64,000 bases of DNA from Candidatus Propionivibrio dominans (GCA_016709335.1 JADJNC010000003.1:124001-188000), one strand, 5' to 3'. Positions 45,374 to 54,597 are shown, numbered from the stretch's first letter. Notes: generated by a model from the letters alone, not told the origin. Program-made: numbers and translations.

Positions 45374-45799
45374 ATGCAAGACCCCGTTCGCATTCAACTC
45401 GAAGTCTTCTCGCAAGACGTGGAAATCCGGGCATTGCAGGCCGGTTCGAAACGCATCGGCGGCATCGCCACCTTTCTCGGTTGCGCGCGCGACTTCTCGG
45501 AAGGCCGCGAGGTCAGCGAAATCAGTTTCGACGCCTACGAACCGATGGCCGTGGCCGAGATGCAGAAGCTGCGCAATGAAGCGATCGAACGCTTCGGCCT
45601 GATCGATGCGCGCATCGTGCATCGTCTGGGCGTGGTGCGCGCCGGCGAGTCGATCGTTTTCATCGCCACCGGAACCGAACACCGTGCCCCGGCCCTGCAG
45701 GCCTGCCAGTGGATCATCGATGAACTGAAGGAACGCGTTCCCATCTGGAAAAAAGAAATCACGCCGCAAGGCGATTGCTGGGTGACGCCGCATCCATGA
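45374..45799 (+). CDS. moaE: Molybdopterin synthase catalytic subunit
   Basis: A 141-residue MoaE: IGGIATFLGCARDFSEG (about residues 29-45), the central LRNEAIERFGL and VVRAGESIVFIAT, and the C-terminal catalytic RVPIWKKE. It transfers sulfur from MoaD thiocarboxylate to cyclic pyranopterin. MoaD is not in the window. The stop overlaps the mobB start (ATGA). Likely supplies cofactor for NasA. Confidence 0.95.
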   Translation: MQDPVRIQLEVFSQDVEIRALQAGSKRIGGIATFLGCARDFSEGREVSEISFDAYEPMAVAEMQKLRNEAIERFGLIDARIVHRLGVVRAGESIVFIATGTEHRAPALQACQWIIDELKERVPIWKKEITPQGDCWVTPHP

Positions 45800-46320
45800 G
45801 TTCAACGAACTCGATGAAATCAATTGTGCCGCCGGTATTCATTTTTGTCGGGCATTCCGGTTCCGGCAAGACCACCCTTGTCGAGAAACTGTTGCCCGAG
45901 TTAACGGCCAGAGGCTTGCGTCTGGCGACCATCAAGCATGCACACCACAAGGTCGCGCTCGACAGGGAGGGCAAGGACAGTTGGCGCTACAAGCAGGCCG
46001 GCGCCGTGATCAGCATGCTGGTCACCGCCGACGAGTTGCAACTGGTGGCCGATGCCGTCGATCGACGCGATCCGGCGCAACTGGCCGAGCGCTTTCTCGG
46101 TGAAGCCGACATGGTTCTGGCCGAGGGCTTTTCGCTGGCACCGGGAGTCAAGATCGAGGTCCTACGGCGCGCCTGCGGTAAACCGCCACGCTGCGCCATC
46201 GACGACGGACTGATCGCCATCGTCACCGACATGGACGAGGTTTATCCGCAGCTCGCGCATTTTGCGCTCGACGACATCGCCGGACTGGCCAGCTTTCTGC
46301 TGGAGCACGCCGCGCGATGA
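45796..46320 (+). CDS. mobB: Molybdopterin-guanine dinucleotide biosynthesis protein B
   Basis: About 174 residues from the ATG overlapping the moaE stop. P-loop GHSGSGKTTLVEKLLPEL, IKHAHHK and DSWRYKQAGA are MobB signatures, with VLAEGFS in the later part. MobB is a GTP-binding accessory for MobA. It overlaps mobA downstream by four bases (ATGA), giving a tight three-gene operon. Confidence 0.94.
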   Translation: MSSTNSMKSIVPPVFIFVGHSGSGKTTLVEKLLPELTARGLRLATIKHAHHKVALDREGKDSWRYKQAGAVISMLVTADELQLVADAVDRRDPAQLAERFLGEADMVLAEGFSLAPGVKIEVLRRACGKPPRCAIDDGLIAIVTDMDEVYPQLAHFALDDIAGLASFLLEHAAR

Positions 46321-46910
46321 TCGAGGAGTGCACCGCTCTGATCCTGGCCGGCGGCGATTCGCAGCGCATGGGCTGCGACAAGACGCAGCTTCTGCTCGGC
46401 GATCAAACGCTGCTGCAACGGGTGATCGCCATCGTGCAGCCGATGTTTCCGCAGGTTCTGGTCAGCGTTCGACAACACAGACCCGAGATCGCACTGCCGC
46501 AAGTCTGCGACGAATACCCAACCGCCGGGCCACTGGCCGGCCTGTGCGCCGGGCTGGCTCAGGTCGGAACACCCTGGATCTTTGCCCTAGCCAGCGACAT
46601 GCCTTTTGTGCAGCCCGCGCTGATCGAACGACTGGCGCAACGGCGTGCCGGCTACCAGGCCGTGGTGCCCGTCGTACACGGGCACCCGCAACCCCTGGCC
46701 GCATTCTATTCGGCCAGCGGCCTGGATACGCTGCGCGCCCTGCTTGAAGCAGAGGGCAGGCGCAGTCTGCGCGCGGCGCTTGAGCACTTGAATGTTTTTT
46801 ATGTCGACGAATCGGACCTGCTGAAGAGCGACCCCGGATTGCGCAGCTTCTTCGATATCGATACACCTCAGGATGTGGCGGCAGCGAGGCGAAGTGAAGA
46901 GGCAGATTAG
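46317..46910 (+). CDS. mobA: Molybdenum cofactor guanylyltransferase
   Basis: A 197-residue nucleotidyltransferase that attaches GMP to molybdopterin. LILAGGDSQRMGCDKTQLLLG is the GTP-binding start (about residues 9-29), DEYPTAGPLAGLCAGL and ASDMPFV the metal-site region, and a C-terminal FFDIDTPQDV. Length is typical. The MGD form is what NasA-type enzymes need. Confidence 0.95.
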   Translation: MIEECTALILAGGDSQRMGCDKTQLLLGDQTLLQRVIAIVQPMFPQVLVSVRQHRPEIALPQVCDEYPTAGPLAGLCAGLAQVGTPWIFALASDMPFVQPALIERLAQRRAGYQAVVPVVHGHPQPLAAFYSASGLDTLRALLEAEGRRSLRAALEHLNVFYVDESDLLKSDPGLRSFFDIDTPQDVAAARRSEEAD

Positions 46911-46943
46911 AACGGGATCACGCACAGGTCGTGTTGATCGCGT

Positions 46944-46980
46944 AAGTCGGGTTAGGCCGCCGGAGGCCGTAACCCGACTT
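46944..46980. repeat. 37-base perfect-arm palindrome after mobA
   Basis: aagtcgggttaggcc and its partner ggccgtaacccgactt form a long hairpin around a short loop. It has no T-run, so it is more a REP-type element or bidirectional processing site than a standard terminator. A broken ilvD fragment follows. Confidence 0.65.
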
Positions 46981-46990
46981 CTGCCATCTG

Positions 46991-47215
46991 GTAAAAATCG
47001 ACATTCCCGGGCGGCGCATCCAACTTGTCTTCTCCGAGGCCGAATTGAAACAACGACGGGCGGCGATGGAACGCAGGTGCGAACAGAGCTGGCAGGCAGC
47101 GGCTGAACGCACGCCTGTCGTTTCAAAAGCACTGCTGGTATATGGACTGATGGCTTCGTTAGCGTCGAGCGGTGCCGCGCACGACCTCAGCTTGGTTCAA
47201 GAGTCGATGAGTTGA
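46991..47215 (+). pseudogene. 3' fragment of dihydroxy-acid dehydratase (ilvD)
   Basis: In one plus frame about 74 codons read as the extreme C-terminus of IlvD: KIDIPGRRIQLVFSEAEL, KQRRAAMERR, WQAAAERTPVVSKALLVYG, then a terminal HDLSLV. The rest of the gene is absent; the left edge lies next to the palindrome at 46944. It cannot make an enzyme. It is evidence of a past rearrangement at this site. Confidence 0.72.
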
Positions 47216-47416
47216 TGTTGCTCTTGCCAGGCGCCAGCGTAATGCTTGCCGTGTTTTGAATATTGATGTAGCCGCCTTTTGGTCGACGTATTATTCAAGC
47301 GTGTTAATCTTGTTTATTCCTGCTGTGAACCCCCCACAGCCCTTGAGCTTTGGTAGCAAAGTGGAATATGATCATCTTCCAGTGGCAACAACCTTTCATT
47401 TCAACGGAGAGAACGA

Positions 47417-47728
47417 ATGAAGACAATCACCCTATCCCTGCTGGTCGCGGCTGGCATTTTGTCCGCTGGTGCAGCTCAGGCCGACGAAGCCCTGGCCAAG
47501 TCAAAGAACTGCCTGGCCTGTCATGCGATCGACAAGAAGCTCGTCGGCCCGGCCTACAAGGAAATCGCCAAAAAGTACGCCGGACAAAAGGACGCCGAAG
47601 CCATGCTTTCCGAAAAGGTCATCAAGGGTGGCAAGGGTGTCTGGGGCCAAATCCCGATGCCGCCGAACGCTTCGGTGACGCCCGCTGAATCAACCCAGTT
47701 GGTCAAGTGGATTCTTAGCATGAAGTAA
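47417..47728 (+). CDS. Small class I cytochrome c (c551/c552 type)
   Basis: A 103-residue precursor with GGAGAG before the ATG and a signal peptide (MKTITLSLLVAAGILSAGAAQA) leaving about 81 residues. Heme site CLACH is near residue 33-37, GPAYKEIAKKY follows, and IPMPPNASVTP holds the axial methionine. It fits the c551 group that feeds electrons to cd1 nitrite reductase or an NO reductase. nirM-like naming is possible from the nir genes 1.1 kb away, but they are separated by a transposase remnant. Confidence 0.88.
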   Translation: MKTITLSLLVAAGILSAGAAQADEALAKSKNCLACHAIDKKLVGPAYKEIAKKYAGQKDAEAMLSEKVIKGGKGVWGQIPMPPNASVTPAESTQLVKWILSMK

Positions 47729-47924
47729 TTCTTGCCTGGCGTCTATTTCCTGCGCACTATCAGGGCAGTTGCTTCAAAATGCAACTGACATTATCGTTGA
47801 TCAACAGTAATAGTCGTTTAGGTACAATGAGTTACGGAGGGACTGTTCGCAGCGTTTTGATTGTGTAGTTTTCTGTCTTTTTGGGTGACTCATGGAGACG
47901 GAGAATCAAGGATCAGAGAGCAAG

Positions 47925-48560
47925 AAGCTGTTGATAGCAGTTTCCTTCGGAGCGATTTTCGATCCGGGCGTCGCGGGGCGGTCGAACATAACCTGGTGGA
48001 GATGCTGTTACTGGCGTTATGCGACATGGTTTGCGGCGTGGACGATTATGTGGGCATTGAGGCGTGGGGGAACGAACGGATCGACTGGCTGCGGCGCTTG
48101 CTGTAGCTGGAGAATGGGATTCAGTCGCACGACACCTTGGGTCGTCTGTTTGGTTTGCTGGATCGGAAGGCGGTCGAGAAGAGCTTTTGTAACTGGTTGA
48201 TCGGGGCGGCGCGGACGATCAACGGTAAAACCAGTCGTGAGCGGCGCTTGTACCAGCAGCATCGATCCAGATGAAGTTATTCTCGGTAATGCGGTGCGTG
48301 CTCATCGGGGCATCAAGAACCGTGTCCATTGGTGCCTTGACGTCGCACTGAACGATGACCAGATGCGGCACGTAGCAAAAATGCCGGAGCCAATTTCTCC
48401 ATCGTCCGACGCCTCGTCCTCAATCCTTTCCGCCGCGATAACTCCAATAAAAAAGGGGTATCTTTACTCGTCGCATTCATTCCGCTTCTTCCGATGCCTA
48501 TCGCGCCAGTCTCCTCGGGCTTGTGGGAATTTGATGCAATTGCCCTGCTGAACTGACCAG
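47925..48560 (+). mobile_element. Degenerate ISAs1-family transposase remnant
   Basis: The plus strand shows ISAs1-type phrases: EHNLVEMLLLALCDMVCGVDDYVGIEAWG and ERIDWLRRLL, then a TAG at 48104, then LENGIQSHDTLGRLFGLL in frame, and RAHRGIKNRVHWCLDVALNDDQMR in another frame near 48297-48365. The middle catalytic part is missing and there are frameshifts, so it is inactive. Ends (inverted repeats) are not evident. It occupies the cytochrome c to nirF gap. Confidence 0.8.
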
Positions 48561-48584
48561 TCTGGCGTTTTAATATATGAATTT

Positions 48585-48598
48585 TTGATATAAACCAA
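48585..48598 (+). promoter_or_regulatory. Candidate FNR/DNR-type box upstream of nirF
   Basis: TTGATataaACCAA matches the TTGAT-N4-ATCAA palindrome at nine of ten positions. It lies about 220 bases before the nirF start, beyond the IS remnant, so a long leader or an intervening promoter would be needed. Control by an FNR/DNR/NnrR regulator is an inference. Confidence 0.5.
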
Positions 48599-48820
48599 AG
48601 TATGCCGATATTAGAGTGCGCATAATGCAAGCGTGGTATCCGGATGAGTGAGGCGATACTGATCGAAGCCCGAATCACCGAACAGGAGATATTATTTCCG
48701 GTGGGTATTTTGGCCAGAAGATGTCACTAAGATGGCCGTCTGTGACGCTGCTTGAAGCATTCGGCTTGTAATCTGACCGCTCGTCGCTGCTAACTGTCGG
48801 ACAAACTGCCCGAAAATGAA

Positions 48821-50059
48821 ATGCCGCTTTCATCCGGATACTCCGCGAATTTAAACTTTGACGTTTATTTATCTCAGTTGATTTTGAAACCTACCTCACG
48901 CCAATTTATAGCTCTGATTTTGCTTGTTTTTCTCTCCGCCTGCGCAACGCCACAATTGCGAGGTACTGGCGATCTCGGGTTGGTAATTGAGAGAGCCAGC
49001 GGCAAGCTGACTCTGCTTGACACAAGCAAGCGTGAGTCCTATGCGCGCATCGAAGGACTTGGCGATCTCTCGCACGCCTCGGTCGTTTATTCGCGTGACG
49101 GGCGTTATGCCTTCGTCTTCGGGCGCGACGGTGGGCTGACCAAGGTCGATATGCTTGAAGCGCGAATCGTCAGCCGCGTGATGCAGGCTGGCAACTCGAT
49201 CGGCGGTTCGATTTCGCAGGATGGTCGTCTTGTTGTTGCGCAAAATTACACGCCCGGCGGCATCAAGGCCTTCGATTCCGAAACGCTTGAATTGCTCTCC
49301 GAAGTGCCGGCCGAATACGCGCCGGGGATGTTTTCCAAGGTCGTCGGACTCGCCGATCTGTCGGGCAACCGTTTTGCCTATGCCTTGTTTGACGCTGGCG
49401 AGATATGGGTCAGCGATTTCTCCGATCCTAAACATCCGCGGACGCAGCGCTATCCGGCCGGGGTGCAACCCTACGACGGGTTGGTAACCCCGGATGGCCG
49501 CCATTATCTGGCCGGTCTGTTTGGCGAGGATGGCATCTCGCTGCTCGATACCTGGCGGCCGGAGCAGGGCACACGCAAGATTCTGAACAACTACGGGCGC
49601 GGGCAGGAGAAGCTGCCGGTATTCAAGATGCCGCACCTGCGAGGCTGGTCAGTCGCGCAGGGTCATGCCTATCTACCGGCCATCGGACGGCATGAGATAC
49701 TGGTCGTTGATACCGACAACTGGCGTGAGGTGGCCCGGATCAAGGTCAAGGGGCAGCCGGTGTTTGTCATGGCGCGACCGGACGGGCGGCAGATCTGGGT
49801 GAATTACGCTTTCCCCGACAATTCCTGGGTTGAAGTAATCGACACGCTAAGCGGCAAGATCGTCAAGACCCTGGAGCCGGGCAAGGCCATCCTGCACATG
49901 GAATTCACGCCACGCGGAGAACACGTCTGGCTCTCGGCACGTGACGACAACAAGGTGCTGATTTACGACACGGCGAGTTTCGCCAGGATCGGCGAAATTG
50001 CTGCCGATAGCCCGAGCGGCATTTTCTTCACCTCTCGCGCCCAGCGCACCGGATTCTGA
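48821..50059 (+). CDS. nirF: Heme d1 biosynthesis protein NirF
   Basis: Up to 412 residues; a seven- or eight-bladed propeller protein of the cytochrome cd1 C-terminal type without heme c. The N-terminus holds a lipoprotein signal (LILLVFLSAC, lipobox Cys about residue 42), and the true start may be downstream of the ATG used, since no clear ribosome site is seen. Blade motifs include SRDGRYAFVFGRDGG, LTPDGRHY-like repeats and GKAILHMEFTPRGEHVW. NirF acts late in heme d1 synthesis in the periplasm. Its stop overlaps the start of the NirD-L gene. Confidence 0.92.
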   Translation: MPLSSGYSANLNFDVYLSQLILKPTSRQFIALILLVFLSACATPQLRGTGDLGLVIERASGKLTLLDTSKRESYARIEGLGDLSHASVVYSRDGRYAFVFGRDGGLTKVDMLEARIVSRVMQAGNSIGGSISQDGRLVVAQNYTPGGIKAFDSETLELLSEVPAEYAPGMFSKVVGLADLSGNRFAYALFDAGEIWVSDFSDPKHPRTQRYPAGVQPYDGLVTPDGRHYLAGLFGEDGISLLDTWRPEQGTRKILNNYGRGQEKLPVFKMPHLRGWSVAQGHAYLPAIGRHEILVVDTDNWREVARIKVKGQPVFVMARPDGRQIWVNYAFPDNSWVEVIDTLSGKIVKTLEPGKAILHMEFTPRGEHVWLSARDDNKVLIYDTASFARIGEIAADSPSGIFFTSRAQRTGF

Positions 50060-51045
50060 TGCTCATGCGTGAACAAGCCCTCGACTTTCGGCTGCTCAAC
50101 GATTTTCAGCGGAACTTTCCGCTGTGCCCGGCCCCTTTTGCCGAGCTCGCGGCCCGGCTGGGCGTGGCCGAAGGGGCGGTGCTGCGCATGCTCGAACAGT
50201 TGCGCCGCGACGGGAAAATCGCCCGCGTTGGCGCCGTATTTGCCCCGAATCGCATTGGCGCCAGCACACTCGCGGCGATGGCCGTCGCGCCGGAAAAACT
50301 GCGTACCGTGGCCGAGACCATCAGCCGATTTCCCGAAGTCAATCACAACTACGAACGTGAGCATCGTTACAACCTGTGGTTCGTTGTAACCGCCGGTTCG
50401 GAAGGCCGCCTGCAGGCGGCGCTGGGCGCCATTGAACAGGCAGTTGGTTATCCCATGCTCAAGCTGCCGCTGGTGCAGGAATACCACATTGACCTCGGCT
50501 TTTCGCTCGACGGCAAGGGCGAGAAACGGCAGGCGCGGCTGCCATCCTATACCCCCTTGACCTTGCCGACACCACTTGGTGAGCTCGAGCGGCGTTTGGT
50601 GATAGCCCTGCAGGAAGGGCTGCCGCTCTTCATCCGACCGTTCCAGATCCTCGCCAGCCGTGTCGGCTGCGACGAAAGCGAAGTCCTCGAACGCATCAGC
50701 CGCTGGTGCGAGGAGGGCATCATCAAGCGTTTTGGGGTCGTCGTGCGTCACCACGAACTGGGCTACACGGCGAATGCCATGCTGGTGCATAATATTCCGG
50801 ATGCGCTGATTGGAAAGTTCGCTGCGACACTGGCGCACGAGCCCGGTGTCACCTTGTGCTATCAACGTCCGCGCGTGCTGCCGGAGTGGCCGTACAACCT
50901 CTTCTGCATGATCCACGGTCAGGCGCGTGAGGACGTCGAGGCCAAAATTGCCGAACTGCGTGCCCGGCTCAAGCTCACCGACTTCGCGCACGACACGCTG
51001 TTCTCGATTACCCGCTTCAAGCAGACCGGTGCCCGCTATGCGTGA
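50059..51045 (+). CDS. Fused siroheme decarboxylase NirD-NirL (AsnC-like pair)
   Basis: A 328-residue protein made of two Lrp/AsnC-like units, about 1-165 and 170-328. Unit 1 has FPLCPAPFAELAARLGV and HNYEREHRYNLWFV; unit 2 has PLFIRPFQILASRVGCDESEV and CYQRPRVLPEWPYNLFCMIHG. These are the NirD/NirL (NirG/NirH) signatures: siroheme decarboxylases converting siroheme to didecarboxysiroheme for heme d1. A fused pair in one chain is common in some betaproteobacteria and Paracoccus-like organisms. Separate nirG and nirH are not in the window. It overlaps nirF (TGATG), indicating coupled translation. Confidence 0.92.
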   Translation: MLMREQALDFRLLNDFQRNFPLCPAPFAELAARLGVAEGAVLRMLEQLRRDGKIARVGAVFAPNRIGASTLAAMAVAPEKLRTVAETISRFPEVNHNYEREHRYNLWFVVTAGSEGRLQAALGAIEQAVGYPMLKLPLVQEYHIDLGFSLDGKGEKRQARLPSYTPLTLPTPLGELERRLVIALQEGLPLFIRPFQILASRVGCDESEVLERISRWCEEGIIKRFGVVVRHHELGYTANAMLVHNIPDALIGKFAATLAHEPGVTLCYQRPRVLPEWPYNLFCMIHGQAREDVEAKIAELRARLKLTDFAHDTLFSITRFKQTGARYA

Positions 51046-51081
51046 GACGGTGGCGATTCAGTAAGAACAGGCCCGCAGAAA

Positions 51082-52638
51082 TCAGTGCGAAGTACCGGCG
51101 TCGCGCGAGATCTTGTTCCACACGTTGTACTTGCCGACCGGTTTGCTGGCCGGGATGCGCTTCACCTCCTGCAGGGTTTGCGCGTCGTAAACGACCAGCG
51201 CACCGTCCATTTCCCACAGGCTGGCTAGCGCGTAGCGGCCATCGCGGGTGAATTCGATATGCGCCAGCGTTTTACCCGGTTCGGGTTTGAGGCGCGCCAC
51301 AATCTCCAGTGTTTCCTTGTCGATCACTTGCAGGGTGTCGCGGTTTTCGCGGCTCATCATAGAATCGACCCAGGCATATTTGGATTTCTCGTGGCTGCGC
51401 ATGAAAAATCCCGGCCCCAGCGTCTTGATATCGGTAATCTTCTTCCAGGTTTGCATGTCGATGACGCTGACCAGTCCTTCCTTCAGGTTGGGCGAGGCCA
51501 TCACTGTTCGTCCCTGATACTGCCAGGTGATACCGGAACCGAGATGCGGCATGCCGGGCAGATCGATGTCGGCGATTTTCTTGCGCCCGCCGAGGAAAAT
51601 TACTTGCCCGCGATTGCCCCCTTCTTCAGGTCGCGAGGCGCCGATCACCATCTGGTAATCCTGGTCGAAGAAAAAGTCGTCTAGGTAGTCGTCAAGGAAG
51701 GTGCGCTTTGGATTGAGCTTGCCGGGAACGAAGCTGCCTTCTCGCATTTTGTAGTCATGCACCAGGCCGCTGGCAATCGGTTCGGCCTGATCGTCGTAGC
51801 TGATCTCCCACAGCTCCTTGATGTCCTTCATCGCGGCAACGAAGCTCTTGCGCGGTGCCGCGTCGTACACTGCGGAAACACGCGAGGTTCGGGTGTGTTT
51901 CTCGTCCCACGTCTCAATGAGCTTGACGAAGGACAGATCGCGCGCATTGAGAACTACCAGCGAGTGTGGCAGGTAGTTGGCGACCATCACATAGCGCCCG
52001 TCGCCGGAAACGGCAACATTACGCGTGTTGAGTCCGGCGCGCACCTCGTGAGTAACTTTCAGGTTATAGAGGTCGAAACGAGACACCCAGCCATCGCGCG
52101 AGGCGAAAAAGACATAGCGTCCGTCCGGCGTAAACTTCGGCCCGCCATGCAGCGCGTAGCGCGAGGGGAAGCGATGAATCCGCTCCAGGCGATCGCCGTC
52201 GAGGATGGAAACGTGATGATCGCCCGACTCGACGACGATAAAGAGGTTGAGCGGATCGGCCGTGAAAACCGGCTTGTCCCCCAGTGTCTGCGCCGCGAAG
52301 TGTTCGACGCGCGAAGCGCGGATCTCGGCTTCCTGCCATTGTGGCCTGGGAATCACCGGCTGGTAGATCCACTCGGCCAAGGCCGCGATTTCCTCTTGCG
52401 CAAGACTGGCGCCGAAGCCCATCATTTGAGTGGCCGGCCGACCCTCGCCGATCACCTTGACGGCGTCGGCTTTGCGCAGGCGTTCGAGGTTTTCCGGCAA
52501 CAGCGCCGGGCCGATCCCGCCCAGTCGACCGGCACCGTGGCAGGCGACGCAATGCTCCTGGTAGTTGGTCAGTGCATCGGCAGCAGACACGCCGGGAATT
52601 ATGGAGAAAAAGGCGGCCAGCACCAGAAAAAGCCTCAT
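51082..52638 (-). CDS. nirN: NirN, cytochrome c / d1-propeller protein (dihydro-heme d1 dehydrogenase)
   Basis: A 518-residue secreted protein: signal MRLFLVLAAFFSIIPGVSAA, heme c motif CVACHG (about residues 30-35), then a d1-type eight-bladed propeller (SGDHHVSILDGDRLERIHRF; FTPDGRYVFFASRDGWVSRFD). The end PVGKYNVWNKISRDAGTSH and the length fit NirN better than the true nitrite reductase NirS. NirN is known to oxidise the last d1 precursor or hand d1 to NirS. It is the last gene of the minus-strand nirC-nirJ-nirN set, 2 bases after nirJ. Confidence 0.87.
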   Translation of the reverse strand: MRLFLVLAAFFSIIPGVSAADALTNYQEHCVACHGAGRLGGIGPALLPENLERLRKADAVKVIGEGRPATQMMGFGASLAQEEIAALAEWIYQPVIPRPQWQEAEIRASRVEHFAAQTLGDKPVFTADPLNLFIVVESGDHHVSILDGDRLERIHRFPSRYALHGGPKFTPDGRYVFFASRDGWVSRFDLYNLKVTHEVRAGLNTRNVAVSGDGRYVMVANYLPHSLVVLNARDLSFVKLIETWDEKHTRTSRVSAVYDAAPRKSFVAAMKDIKELWEISYDDQAEPIASGLVHDYKMREGSFVPGKLNPKRTFLDDYLDDFFFDQDYQMVIGASRPEEGGNRGQVIFLGGRKKIADIDLPGMPHLGSGITWQYQGRTVMASPNLKEGLVSVIDMQTWKKITDIKTLGPGFFMRSHEKSKYAWVDSMMSRENRDTLQVIDKETLEIVARLKPEPGKTLAHIEFTRDGRYALASLWEMDGALVVYDAQTLQEVKRIPASKPVGKYNVWNKISRDAGTSH

Positions 52639-52640
52639 CG

Positions 52641-53843
52641 TCAGACCTCGCTGGTATTGGCGTGTTTGCTCCAGGGCGTCACCCGCAGACGTTCGCCGTT
52701 GCCGGTGACGCCGATTTCGTCATCGGTCAGGTAACAGCCGGGATCTTCTGCCCATGCGTCGCCGCTCACCTGCTGCGCCCGCACGCGGGTGTTGCCGTTG
52801 CAGATTGGCAGATAGGCACAGGCCGCACAGCGCCCTTGGACCGGCCGGGGATGTTGTTTCAGCCCGGCCAGCAGCGGATCGGAGAGGTCAGACCATATAT
52901 CGCCGAAGGGGCGCTGTTTGGCATTGCCCAGCGTGTGGTGCCACCACATGGTGTCTGGGTGCACGTTGCCCAGATTATCGATATTGGCCACGTTGACGCC
53001 GGAAGCGTTACCGCCCCACTGCGTGAGCTTGCCGGCGATGTGTGCGGCCTGATCGGGAAAATGGCGGCGCACCCAGAGCAGGAAATAAACGCCATCGGCG
53101 TCGTTGTTGCCGGTGGTGAATTCCGGCTGGCGGCCGGCTTCGAGTGCCGCCCAACAGGTGTCGAAAAGCAGGTCCATGGCCCAGCGCGTCAACTGGTGGC
53201 GCACATCGTCGGCACGATGCTTGTTGCCGCGTCCGGCGTAGTTCAGATGCGAAAAATAGAAACGGTCGATGCCTTCGTCTTCGACCAGTTGCAGCAGCGC
53301 CGGCAAGTCCTGTGCGTTGTCCTGGGTCATGGTGTACCGTACGCCGACCTTCAGCCTGGCATCGCGACACAGCCGGATCCCAGCCAGCGACTGCTTGAAG
53401 GCGCCCTCCAGGCAACGGAAACGGTCATGCGTTGCACCGATGCCGTCGAGCGAAATGCCAACGTAGTCGAAGTCGACTTCGGCAATACGTTCGATGTTCT
53501 CGAGCGTGATCAGGGTGCCATTGGACGACAGCGCGGTGTAGAACTTCATGTCCTTGGCATGGCGGGCGATGTCGTATATATCCGGGCGCAGCAGCGGCTC
53601 GCCGCCGGACAGGATCAGCACCGGCACACGCGCGCGTTCAAGATCGTCCATGACGCGAAAGACCTCGGCGGTGGTCAGTTCGCCGGGGAAATCCTTGTCT
53701 GCAGAAATCGAATAGCAGTGCTTGCAGGTGAGATTGCAGCGCCGCACCAGATTCCAGATCACCACCGGTCCCGGCGGGTTGCGCCGTGGCATGATCGGAG
53801 TGGGTTGTCGCAGTTCCTGCAAAAATTGGGTGACACGAAACAT
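52641..53843 (-). CDS. nirJ: Heme d1 biosynthesis radical SAM protein NirJ
   Basis: About 400 residues from ATG 53843 (MFRVTQFLQELRQP, GGAGTG upstream). The radical SAM motif is CNLTCKHCYS (about residues 36-45), the SAM-binding motif SGGEPLLRPDIY is near 78-89, and a C-terminal SPASM-like cluster is CAACAYLPICNG with a further CYLTDDE. NirJ replaces two propionates by oxo groups during heme d1 synthesis. Located between nirC-like and nirN genes. Confidence 0.95.
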   Translation of the reverse strand: MFRVTQFLQELRQPTPIMPRRNPPGPVVIWNLVRRCNLTCKHCYSISADKDFPGELTTAEVFRVMDDLERARVPVLILSGGEPLLRPDIYDIARHAKDMKFYTALSSNGTLITLENIERIAEVDFDYVGISLDGIGATHDRFRCLEGAFKQSLAGIRLCRDARLKVGVRYTMTQDNAQDLPALLQLVEDEGIDRFYFSHLNYAGRGNKHRADDVRHQLTRWAMDLLFDTCWAALEAGRQPEFTTGNNDADGVYFLLWVRRHFPDQAAHIAGKLTQWGGNASGVNVANIDNLGNVHPDTMWWHHTLGNAKQRPFGDIWSDLSDPLLAGLKQHPRPVQGRCAACAYLPICNGNTRVRAQQVSGDAWAEDPGCYLTDDEIGVTGNGERLRVTPWSKHANTSEV

Positions 53844-53961
53844 GGAAGACACTCCGGTGTTCAGAGGAACAGGCGCCAGCCGGCCTTCTTGAACAAAAAA
53901 TTAATGACACAAGTGAGAGAATGCACCGGATATTGGCAGAAAACTTTGGTTCAGGTCAAAA

Positions 53962-54285
53962 CTAGTCGGGAAAACCATTCAGCAACTGCTCGACTACCCA
54001 CCTGGCCTCGTCTTCGGTGAGGAAGCGATGCCAGGGCGGCATCGGCGTACCGGGACGACCACTGTAAATGGTGGCGACCAGTGCCTCCGCGGGCTTGTCG
54101 CCCAGCGCATCGGGCAGCAGCGAGGGGCCTAGTCCTCCCTTAAGTGTCATGCCGTGGCAGGAGCCGCAGTCCTGGCGGACCATGTGTATGAGTTCGCGCT
54201 GGCGCTCTGGCGAAGGAGGCGCTGCGTGAGAGACGCAGGGCACGGTCAGCGCGCCGGCAAAAATAAGCACCTTGTTGAAGGACAA
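53962..54285 (-). CDS. NirC-like c-type cytochrome
   Basis: A small monoheme cytochrome c (CGSCHG) with TLKGGLGPSLLPDALGDKP and a distal GTPMPPWHRFL that holds the axial methionine, closely resembling the NirC and NirN heme domains. The frame is open to 54390, but the TTG at 54285 has GGAG 9 bases upstream and gives a normal signal peptide (SFNKVLIFAGALTVPCVSHA), so I prefer it; the start is uncertain. It is the first gene of the minus-strand nir set and would pass electrons to NirN or NirS. Confidence 0.82.
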   Translation of the reverse strand: MSFNKVLIFAGALTVPCVSHAAPPSPERQRELIHMVRQDCGSCHGMTLKGGLGPSLLPDALGDKPAEALVATIYSGRPGTPMPPWHRFLTEDEARWVVEQLLNGFPD

Positions 54286-54486
54286 GGCGCGGGTCGCTCC
54301 CACATGCTGGCCTGCGACTCCCTGACAAGGTGGACTACGCGATGTTATAAGCGCAATAAAGGCCATAGGAGGTATTTCACGTTTATGCATTCATCGATGC
54401 CACACATGAACTTCTGACAGGTTAACGTCGGCGGAAAAAGGCACTCCGATCACACAAAAGACTGACTTGACCGCTTGTCAAATTCT

Positions 54487-54500
54487 TTGACACAAATCAA
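54487..54500 (-). promoter_or_regulatory. FNR/DNR-type box between divergent nir genes
   Basis: TTGACacaaATCAA matches TTGAT-N4-ATCAA at nine of ten positions. It is about 110 bases before the SUMT start and about 200 bases before the preferred nirC-like start, in the only divergent gap of the nir cluster, so it could serve either side. The regulator is inferred. Confidence 0.6.
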
Positions 54501-54597
54501 CTATTTTTCATCGGCTTGTTTATACAGTGTAAGGCATTGATCGAAGTACCCCAATCCAATTAATATGCTTGCACCGCAATTAAGAAGTCCAGGAACT

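Noticed and set aside
51082..52638. Cytochrome cd1 nitrite reductase NirS
   Set aside because: The protein is shorter than NirS, ends like NirN, and is co-encoded with nirJ. NirN is the better call, though heme-domain similarity makes confusion easy.
52572..54020. 482-codon plus-strand frame opposite nirJ
   Set aside because: Antisense shadow of nirJ and its neighbours; the NirJ radical SAM motifs are clear on minus.
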